In this document: positions 1-5,583 of the stretch, piece by piece | Layout: every line of letters starts with the position of its first letter | Position numbering within the stretch: position 1 is the first letter of the stretch | Source of the DNA: Methanobacteriota archaeon | GTDB lineage: Archaea > Thermoplasmatota > Poseidoniia > Poseidoniales > Thalassarchaeaceae | Length of the DNA stretch: 13,058 nucleotides | Assembly (NCBI GenBank): GCA_002731195.1 | Contig: PCAI01000059.1 | Location: 1-13,058, forward strand | Direction of reading: 5' to 3' | Position numbers and translations under genes: made by a program | Notes under the pieces: generated by a model | The model's database searches: none | Told to the model about the DNA's origin: nothing | Seen by the model: the letters and a program-made list of their open reading frames with translations, nothing else

Positions 1-833
1 CACCCAACGAACCATAAAAAAGTGAATAAGAAAACTGCCAACATAGCTACTATTCCCCACGTAAGAATTCCATATGCTAGTGGTTTTCTATCGGTTCTAA
101 TGCCCCAAATAGCCCCTCCTATAATTGTTATAGGCCATATCAAACAAGCTAAAAATGGGAGAGTGTTGTTGGAAGCACCTTCCCAATAATACATAGCGAA
201 AGTTGGCGGAGGAAAATTATCGCCAACTGCAACAAATACATTATTTTCATTTATCCTAATATACACATTTGGATTATCGGAGTCAGTCTCCCATTGCATA
301 TCGCCATGGGAGTCTGATTCGTACCATGATATACCTGAATCATCTAGAACGGTTTCTTGACTAACATCATTATACCCTGAAATATAAGCCCACCAGGAGA
401 AATTGGAATAAGTATAAGACTCAATATTCAAATCCCAATAGGAAGAAGTTGTTGCATATTGATCATCAAAGTTCGAAGGCATGGTAAAAATATACACTTC
501 AAATGTCTGTTCATCGATAGTGACATTGTCTCCATTTGCTACATTTGAGGACGATATCTCGGTAAAAAGGCCAGAGTCTGTAATTGCAAATAGTATTGAA
601 CTAATTATGCTTAGGATTAAAGGAATTAAAATAAGACCTATCAAAAACCAAACCCAAGGAGCAGTTGTGGAAGATTCGGCAATATCGTTATTGCCCCAAA
701 CTGCTATATTTTTACTCTCATAATTTTGATTGATTGTTCCTGAAAGGGTATTTTCTGCTTTTGCGGGCCCGCCAATAAACATTGAAGGAGGTTGATGGGA
801 TGAAAGATTCTGTTCTTCTACATCTACATCCAC
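1..833 (-). CDS. membrane protein of unknown function, C-terminus cut by window edge
   Basis: I read an open minus-strand frame from a GTG at 833-831 to the window edge, about 277 codons without a stop. From that GTG the protein begins VDVDVEEQNLSSHQPP, then MFIGGP. A hydrophobic segment lies at about residues 60-84 (WVWFLIGLILIPLILSIISS). A polar, Trp/Tyr-rich region of about 140 residues follows, probably extracytoplasmic, then two more hydrophobic segments near the edge (LPFLACLIWPITIIGG and LAYGILTWGIVAMLAVFLF). An in-frame ATG at 782-780 (residue 18) is an alternative start. The GTG is preferred because an AT-rich TATA-like stretch lies 45-55 bases upstream of it and the acidic, proline-containing N-terminus looks coded. 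An in-frame TGA lies just upstream. It is divergent from the membrane protein at 994. I do not recognise the family. Confidence 0.7.
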   Translation of the reverse strand, partial: MDVDVEEQNLSSHQPPSMFIGGPAKAENTLSGTINQNYESKNIAVWGNNDIAESSTTAPWVWFLIGLILIPLILSIISSILFAITDSGLFTEISSSNVANGDNVTIDEQTFEVYIFTMPSNFDDQYATTSSYWDLNIESYTYSNFSWWAYISGYNDVSQETVLDDSGISWYESDSHGDMQWETDSDNPNVYIRINENNVFVAVGDNFPPPTFAMYYWEGASNNTLPFLACLIWPITIIGGAIWGIRTDRKPLAYGILTWGIVAMLAVFLFTFLWFVG

Positions 834-993
834 ACATAACCGTGGATATAATCAGTGATGAGTGTTGTCACGAATGGTATAAAAAATATAATATAATGAA
901 TAATACTACGGATAAATGAAAGATATATGTAAATATACATATTGATAAATTTATTTAATAAAATGTTAAGTACCCTTAATCAACCCTCTTTTC
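834..993. promoter_or_regulatory. divergent promoter region with inverted repeat
   Basis: This is 160 bases of very AT-rich DNA between two divergent membrane-protein genes. For the minus gene, a run reading TATTTTTTATACC on the minus strand (about 877-889) could be its TATA element. For the plus gene, TTTATTTAATA at 950-960 would place transcription start around 980-985, a very short leader before the ATG at 994. A perfect inverted repeat lies between them at 925-942, with arms ATATGTA and TACATAT and a 4-base spacer. It could be an operator or simply chance in an A/T-only stretch. No other gene is supported here. Confidence 0.45.
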
Positions 994-1692
994 ATGTCTA
1001 ATGACAATAACACAAGCCTGACGCCGTACATGTTGATTGGTGGACCAATACTCCTACTAGGGGCATTTATCCTCTGGCCAGCAGCAGATTACATTGGAAT
1101 TAGAGGCACTGAATCTCTAGTAAAAGAAGCCGATTCTCTAATGCCTCTACTTATAGCTGCAACATTGGGTACAACGTTAATCTTTGGAGGACTTTACTTA
1201 CTAAATTCTGAAATGATGGCGAATGCAAATGGGATGAATAAACAATTACTCACAGTAGGCAGTATGCTAATTATTGCTACCTTGGTGTCTTTTATCATGG
1301 GAATGGGCAGTAATGTGAATGTAATCAATGCAGAGAATACAGATATTGATGCAGCAGTTAATGCAGAGCAAGCTTGGTTGAGTGAAGCGGATCAGGATGA
1401 GTCGCAGCAAAATTTCTTTGATGCTGGTTCTACTGCTTGGGCACTGTCTCCAGTAACATGGGGCCTAGCTATGATTATAATCGGCTATGTGGCTTTCTCC
1501 TCAGCGCGACCTGAGGGTGCAATGGGCTTCATCCTTCCAAGTATGATGGCTTTAGGTACGGCTTTCCTTGCTGCTCCAATACTCAATGAACCTGGTTATT
1601 TTAATATGATATTCCCAGTTATAATAATTTTCCATGCCATTATCGGTGGACTGATGATGTCAGGAAACTTAACAGTTCCAGGATCTGAATAG
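994..1692 (+). CDS. six-helix integral membrane protein, function unknown
   Basis: A 232-residue protein with about six hydrophobic segments, at roughly 12-32, 51-71, 84-104, 153-170, 176-197 and 203-223. The polar loop between helices 3 and 4 (about 105-152) is acidic, with DAAVNAEQAWLSEADQDESQ, and is the only sizeable soluble part. There is no recognisable transporter, enzyme or redox motif and no signal-peptide cleavage site. The ATG at 994 follows a TATA-like box by about 35 bases and has no Shine-Dalgarno, which suits a leaderless or short-leader archaeal mRNA. It is divergent from the membrane protein at 1-833 and convergent with the NYN ribonuclease, whose stop codon is 15 bases away. 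The family is not recognised; that the protein is real and membrane-embedded is well supported. Confidence 0.8.
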   Translation: MSNDNNTSLTPYMLIGGPILLLGAFILWPAADYIGIRGTESLVKEADSLMPLLIAATLGTTLIFGGLYLLNSEMMANANGMNKQLLTVGSMLIIATLVSFIMGMGSNVNVINAENTDIDAAVNAEQAWLSEADQDESQQNFFDAGSTAWALSPVTWGLAMIIIGYVAFSSARPEGAMGFILPSMMALGTAFLAAPILNEPGYFNMIFPVIIIFHAIIGGLMMSGNLTVPGSE

Positions 1693-1696
1693 TTAC

Positions 1697-1710
1697 TGAG
1701 TAATTACTCA
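1697..1710. repeat. 14-base perfect palindrome between convergent genes
   Basis: TGAGTAATTACTCA reads identically on both strands. It begins four bases after the stop of the membrane protein (1690-1692), and its last three bases are the TGA of the minus-strand NYN gene. It could form a 5-bp stem with an AATT loop in either transcript. No clean T-tract follows, so a terminator role is only a guess. Confidence 0.35.
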
Positions 1711-2613
1711 AACATAAGATAATTTGTTACCTTGCTGTACAATTTTCTTCTTGGAGTTGGAAATTAGCCATTTGGGAAATCCTCCAGTTTTGGAGTATCC
1801 TAAGACTTTACGTAAGTCGTCAGACCAACCGGCTTTCCAATTTGTATAATTGTCATCTAGGCCCAAAATAGGACGTGCAAGTTCTGCTTGAATATGTGAT
1901 GCTGCAACTGCATTACCAGATGATAAAAGGCTATTGACAACAGTATTAACTATCTCAAGATTAGATTTTATTCGTTGTTGTTTGGTTTTTGGTTTATCGT
2001 GTGATTTTTTAAGATTGGTGAATTCTCTTTTCCTTACATCTCTTTGTAATTCTGCGACATTATTAGTCAATTTTTGAATGGCAGAGAATATTTGTTCAAG
2101 TGTAATTTGTTTTTCTTCTTGTTTTCTTGTTACTTCTTTCTTTTTTAGACTTGGAAGAATAAATTTATTGTTAACAAATTTGAAATCTCTTAATGTGCGG
2201 TTATCAATGTCCTCCCAATCTCTATTTTCATATTCCTTCTTCTCACCTCTAAATTTGTCATGTGTGATTATTATAGCATTTTCAGAAACCCCATAATCGA
2301 TCCAATAAATGTCCTCTTTATCTGCGGCAATTAAATGTAATTTATCTTGTTCTATTAGATCATCTAGTATATTGATATCTCCAACTGTGTTAGATTTTCT
2401 TTTGGCTAATGATCTAGCATATCCGTATGTTGATTCTTTCAAGAAAGCAGTTGTTTTCCACCCTTTTTCTTCACAAAATAATACACAATCTTTCAGCCTT
2501 TCAGGTCGGGATTGGAGGATTTTTTGTCCCTTATCATCTTTCATTTCAATTCCAGTGTCATTGTGGAGAATATTTGCTGCATCGATGACAATTTGTTCAT
2601 ATTTATCTTTCAT
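1708..2613 (-). CDS. Zc3h12a-like NYN (PIN-fold) ribonuclease with LOTUS-like C-terminus
   Basis: A 301-residue protein. Residues about 6-155 match the NYN/PIN ribonuclease fold of the Zc3h12a (MCPIP1/Regnase) type. The first strand is IVIDAANI with D11 and N14, the Asp-x-x-Asn pair of that family. E100/D101 are in KEDIYWI, and IIITHDKFRGE carries D119 and the D-x-F/Y-R signature, followed by RDFKFVNNKFILP. These acidic residues would bind the metal for RNA cleavage. A lysine-rich, predicted helical linker (about 156-215) follows. Residues about 217-287 look like a small winged-helix domain; LOTUS/OST-HTH is my best guess, since NYN plus LOTUS is a known pairing. It starts 4 bases after the stop of the upstream HTH gene, so the two are probably cotranscribed and translationally coupled. 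The substrate is unknown. The ribonuclease call is fairly firm; the C-terminal domain call is tentative. Confidence 0.72.
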   Translation of the reverse strand: MKDKYEQIVIDAANILHNDTGIEMKDDKGQKILQSRPERLKDCVLFCEEKGWKTTAFLKESTYGYARSLAKRKSNTVGDINILDDLIEQDKLHLIAADKEDIYWIDYGVSENAIIITHDKFRGEKKEYENRDWEDIDNRTLRDFKFVNNKFILPSLKKKEVTRKQEEKQITLEQIFSAIQKLTNNVAELQRDVRKREFTNLKKSHDKPKTKQQRIKSNLEIVNTVVNSLLSSGNAVAASHIQAELARPILGLDDNYTNWKAGWSDDLRKVLGYSKTGGFPKWLISNSKKKIVQQGNKLSYV

Positions 2614-2617
2614 AATT

Positions 2618-2866
2618 TCACTTACCGTTTTTTAGTTGTTGAAGGAGTATTGCTAATGCTAAACCACCTGCTGTACCAATTGTTGCCCCCAAAAGTGCAG
2701 AAGAAAAAACCTCAGAAGGGTCAGATTTAGATGATTTTTTCTTAAGTAATTTTAGTTGATAGGCTACAGATGATTTAGACATGCCAACCCTTTTTGCAAT
2801 CTCTTCCAGAGAATGCCCCACTCCTCTAAGTTGAACAATTTGTGCAACTTGTTCCTTGGTTGCCAT
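2618..2866 (-). CDS. small HTH protein with C-terminal membrane helix
   Basis: An 82-residue protein. Residues about 4-42 form a resolvase/sigma-like helix-turn-helix (SLEEIAKRVGMSKSSVAYQL is helix-turn-recognition helix). A short basic, serine-rich linker (KKKSSKSDPSE) leads to a single hydrophobic helix at about 54-77, ALLGATIGTAGGLALAILL, with a G60-xxx-G64-xxx-G68 zipper that favours helix packing. The likely picture is a DNA-binding protein anchored to the cytoplasmic face of the membrane. It is the first gene of a pair with the NYN ribonuclease 4 bases downstream. Its promoter region holds repeated TTCCTA(A) half-sites, so autoregulation is a reasonable inference. The target DNA and the signal sensed are unknown. 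The hydrophobic helix could alternatively be a soluble oligomerisation helix. Confidence 0.75.
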   Translation of the reverse strand: MATKEQVAQIVQLRGVGHSLEEIAKRVGMSKSSVAYQLKLLKKKSSKSDPSEVFSSALLGATIGTAGGLALAILLQQLKNGK

Positions 2867-2874
2867 GACATTCG

Positions 2875-2943
2875 TAGGAATATTTCCTAATTAAGTATTA
2901 CTATTAAGACTATTTCCTAAAAATTTATATTATTTAGGAAATA
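2875..2943. promoter_or_regulatory. four-half-site operator cluster and shared TATA region
   Basis: Half-sites are TAGGAA (2875-2880), TTCCTAA (2884-2890), TTCCTAA (2914-2920) and TTAGGAA (2934-2940). The 10-mer TATTTCCTAA occurs exactly at 2881-2890 and again at 2911-2920, 30 bases apart. Its exact reverse complement TTAGGAAATA is at 2934-2943, flanking a TATA-like TTTATATT (2924-2931). The first two half-sites form TAGGAA-TAT-TTCCTA. The TATA-like core could serve both the HTH/NYN pair (minus) and the lipoprotein at 2988 (plus). Binding by the adjacent HTH protein is inferred, not shown. Confidence 0.6.
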
Positions 2944-2987
2944 AAACCAATGATAAGTTTAATTCTAACAGTTAATATGGCTAACTT

Positions 2988-3476
2988 ATGAGGGGTGTTG
3001 CTATCTTGTTTACTTTGGTAATTATTACTGCATCTTTAGTAGGTTGTACTCAATCATCAACGGAAAAAATAGATGCGGGCTATTGTGCCAATGAGTACTA
3101 CAAAATAACTAATGATGCAGAATTGTCAAATGAGTCTTTTTTTGAAAAATGTGCTACGATAGGACTTATATTGTTAGTAAATGATGAAGAGGTGATTAAT
3201 GGAACTTCGTTTGTTGGTTTGGATGCTTCTCAAGGTGATGTAATTATAATTCAAATGAATAAAACTACATCAATATTGATCAATATTGATGTTGAAACAA
3301 ATTCTGATTTTAGTATTATTTCATTAAACCAATCTGAATATGAAAAATTTGTTTTAGAAGAAGAATATGAGGAAATTGGAAATCTGAGTGGTATGTGTTT
3401 AGATAGTTGTTCTTATGAAACAGAATTAAGTGCAAATTATTACTATCTACTATTGAGGCTGGATAATAATGGATAA
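2988..3476 (+). CDS. small secreted lipoprotein with four extra cysteines
   Basis: A 162-residue protein with a lipoprotein signal peptide: a hydrophobic stretch at residues 4-19 ending in the lipobox LVGC, so C20 is the probable lipid-anchored residue. The mature part is acidic, with several N-x-S/T sequons and cysteines C33, C55, C137 and C141 that could make two disulfides outside the cell. No enzymatic or binding motif is recognised. The ATG at 2988 is chosen because the ATG 11 bases earlier reads into a stop after four codons. It is divergent from the HTH/NYN pair across the TTCCTA(A) cluster, so it may be part of that regulon. The coiled-coil binding lipoprotein follows 80 bases downstream on the same strand, but with its own AT-rich leader. 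Confidence 0.72.
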   Translation: MRGVAILFTLVIITASLVGCTQSSTEKIDAGYCANEYYKITNDAELSNESFFEKCATIGLILLVNDEEVINGTSFVGLDASQGDVIIIQMNKTTSILINIDVETNSDFSIISLNQSEYEKFVLEEEYEEIGNLSGMCLDSCSYETELSANYYYLLLRLDNNG

Positions 3477-3481
3477 TAAAC

Positions 3482-3497
3482 AAAATATGCATATTTT
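3482..3497. promoter_or_regulatory. 16-base perfect palindrome upstream of binding lipoprotein
   Basis: AAAATATGCATATTTT is a perfect palindrome starting 5 bases after the stop of the preceding lipoprotein and ending 59 bases before the ATG at 3557. It may be an operator or contain the TATA element (CATATTTTA) for the binding-protein gene. The rest of the 80-base gap is A-rich with no other visible signal. Confidence 0.4.
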
Positions 3498-3556
3498 ACA
3501 AAAAAAAGATGTATGTAGGGGAAAGACAGAAATATGAAAGAAAAATAATTTAAATC

Positions 3557-5167
3557 ATGAACAAAAAAATTACAGTTTTGATAGCAATTATGATATTATC
3601 TGTTTCCATAGCAGGATGTACTGGTGATTTGGAAAATGACATAGATAAACTTGAGAATCAAATTCAAGATAATCAAGCTGAAATGAGTGATTTGAATTCA
3701 ACTATAGATGGATTACAAAAGAATGTTGAAGAATTAAATGTAACAATTGTTGAGCGAGAATCTCAAATTACTGATTTACTGTCACAAATTACCGAATATC
3801 AATTATCTATAACTTCACTAAACAATCAGAATGATACAAACATGGGATTAATTAATCAATTAACACTAAATATTACATCTCTGGAATTAACAATAACTGA
3901 ATTAGGAGTTCAGATAGTTGCCCTTCAGGATGCTAAAACTTCTTTAGAAGTACAAATTGGGATACTAGAGAGTGCTAAATCCGCATTAGAAGACCAAGTG
4001 TCATCTCTTTCTTCAACTAATCAAGATTTGATTATAGAAAATCAAAATTCAGCTATGGAAATTTCAGAATTGCAAGCTTATGCTTCGACATTAAATGCTA
4101 CAATTTCAGAGCTTCTTAACACGATATCAGAGATGGAAGATGAGTCGGAATCAGAGAACTGGTCTAGTACATTAGACACTATTTTAGATCGTGGAAATAT
4201 GAAATGTGGAGTCAAGGGGGGCCAATATGGAATGGCCTACTCTGATCCAGATACAGGTGAACGTTTTGGCCTTGATATTTCCTACTGCAGGGCAATAGCA
4301 GCGGCAATTGGTCTCGATCCTGAAAATGATATTGAATACATCGATTCATCAGGTTCAGATAGATTTGAAAGATTAGCCAATGGCAGTATTGATGTTTTAA
4401 TCCGTACTACTACATGGACAACTAGTAGAGATGCTGATTTAGATGCTAACTTTGGAGCTATTAATTTCTATGACGGGCAAGGAATTCTCATTAATACTGA
4501 TGAATTTCCAGATGCTACTTCTGCACTAGATTTAGACGGAGCGAGTATTTGTGTCGCTATAGGAAGTACTTCTGCTGGAAATATTGAAGATTATTTTGAA
4601 GAAAATAATATGAGTTATCAGGCTATTAATACATGGCAAGAGACTTCGGATTTCGTGAATGAAAACTGTGATGCTATTACTGGAGATATGTCGGCTCTAG
4701 TGGCTGCAAAATGGCAAATTGAAGAAAATGGATGGGCAAGTTTTGGAATGTCGATTATGCCTGAACTATTATCAAAGGAACCATTGGCATCTGTTACTAG
4801 AGACTATGATACTGAATGGAATGAAGTTGTTTCATGGGTCTGGTATGGTATGATAACTGCTGAAGAATTGGGAGTTACTTCGGATAATTATCAGAATGCA
4901 GATACGAGTAAACCTTCAGTAGATAGATTACTGAACTATAACCTAGGACTTGGTACTAATCAAAATCCACTCTCGAATACATGGATGCAATCAGTACTAG
5001 AAGAAGTTGGAAACTATGGTGAGGCTTACGATGATGCTTTTTGTGACGGAAGTTATGACGGATACAGTGGCTCAGATACGATGACAGGTTGCTTAATCTC
5101 TAGAACTAATACATTGAATGCCTTAGTATCTGAGGGTGGATTACAGTACTCTCCGCCGATGCGGTAA
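3557..5167 (+). CDS. AapJ-type amino-acid-binding lipoprotein on a long coiled-coil stalk
   Basis: A 536-residue protein. The signal peptide ends in lipobox SIAGC (C21 lipidated). Residues 25-193 are a continuous coiled coil: one heptad register holds Leu at 25, 32, 46, 53, 60, 74, 88 and every seventh residue from 102 to 158, then 172, 179 and 186, with Ile/Val mostly four residues after each. Residues about 203-536 match the general L-amino-acid-binding protein family (AapJ/BztA): TLDTILDRGNMKCGV, GLDISYCRAIAAA, IRTTTWTTSRD (R283), FYDGQGILI, LDGASICVAIGSTS, ITGD (D377), SKEPLASVTRD and a C-terminal GGLQYSPPMR. C217, C244, C332 and C371 fall where the family often has cysteines. C496 and C512 sit in an extra loop. 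It probably captures polar amino acids at the cell surface, but no permease or ATPase gene is adjacent, so its transporter partner is unknown. Bacterial relatives lack such a stalk as far as I know. Confidence 0.88.
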   Translation: MNKKITVLIAIMILSVSIAGCTGDLENDIDKLENQIQDNQAEMSDLNSTIDGLQKNVEELNVTIVERESQITDLLSQITEYQLSITSLNNQNDTNMGLINQLTLNITSLELTITELGVQIVALQDAKTSLEVQIGILESAKSALEDQVSSLSSTNQDLIIENQNSAMEISELQAYASTLNATISELLNTISEMEDESESENWSSTLDTILDRGNMKCGVKGGQYGMAYSDPDTGERFGLDISYCRAIAAAIGLDPENDIEYIDSSGSDRFERLANGSIDVLIRTTTWTTSRDADLDANFGAINFYDGQGILINTDEFPDATSALDLDGASICVAIGSTSAGNIEDYFEENNMSYQAINTWQETSDFVNENCDAITGDMSALVAAKWQIEENGWASFGMSIMPELLSKEPLASVTRDYDTEWNEVVSWVWYGMITAEELGVTSDNYQNADTSKPSVDRLLNYNLGLGTNQNPLSNTWMQSVLEEVGNYGEAYDDAFCDGSYDGYSGSDTMTGCLISRTNTLNALVSEGGLQYSPPMR

Positions 5168-5175
5168 ATAGATTA

Positions 5176-5529
5176 TTACAACACTATAGGGAGTACAGTT
5201 TTCCATCTAGGTTCGGCTAATTTTTTGGAATTTGGACCATCTCTAACATTCTTTGTCTTGTGAATTAAAACTCCATGCATCCCCTGAACAGAAAATTTTA
5301 CTTTTAATTCTACAAATCTATCTCTTTCCAAGATAGTCATTTGTTCATCGTCTAATTCTATCGTGGAAATAGATTCTTCATCTCCTTCGTTATATATTTG
5401 TAAAATTTTACCATCCATATTTGCTCTTGGTGAAAAATTATAATCATTTGGATTGTCCATTTTTACTTCTGCATCTATTATTAGACGTTCGCGTATAGAA
5501 GCCTTGGTTATCTCAATTGACTTAACCAT
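5176..5529 (-). CDS. small soluble protein, possibly LEA14/WHy-like
   Basis: A 117-residue protein with no signal peptide or membrane segment. Its pattern suggests a small beta-sandwich: IDAEVKMDNPNDYNFSP, then alternating strands around KILQIYN, STIELDD and VELKVKFSV. The NPN at residues 26-28 after a hydrophobic strand resembles LEA14/WHy proteins, but this is a weak resemblance and I would not name a function. It ends 8 bases from the stop of the convergent binding lipoprotein. The PKD lipoprotein lies 54 bases upstream on the same strand. A TATA-like box in that gap suggests its own promoter. Confidence 0.6.
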   Translation of the reverse strand: MVKSIEITKASIRERLIIDAEVKMDNPNDYNFSPRANMDGKILQIYNEGDEESISTIELDDEQMTILERDRFVELKVKFSVQGMHGVLIHKTKNVRDGPNSKKLAEPRWKTVLPIVL

Positions 5530-5564
5530 GTAGTGGGCATTGGCCTTGGGTTCAAAGCACTTCG

Positions 5565-5579
5565 CACTATAAATGCTGA
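5565..5579 (-). promoter_or_regulatory. TATA-like box for the 5176-5529 gene
   Basis: On the minus strand the sequence reads CAGCATTTATAGTGC, with TTTATAG at 5574-5568. A start about 25 bases downstream (near 5545) would leave a short leader of about 15 bases before the ATG at 5529, in keeping with archaeal promoters. This would uncouple the gene from the PKD lipoprotein upstream. Confidence 0.4.
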
Positions 5580-5583
5580 ATTA

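Noticed and set aside
800..919. Plus-strand 39-codon frame preceded by a near-perfect GGAGG ribosome-binding sequence at 786-791.
   Set aside because: The GGAGG is the complement of the Pro-Pro codons of the minus-strand membrane protein. The short frame runs antisense to that gene and its promoter, and its peptide resembles nothing.
1708..2866. Calling the HTH/NYN pair a toxin-antitoxin system.
   Set aside because: The order and autoregulatory sites would fit, but the HTH protein has a membrane helix instead of a typical toxin-neutralising tail, and the ribonuclease has a substantial C-terminal domain. The evidence does not separate this from an ordinary RNA-processing operon.
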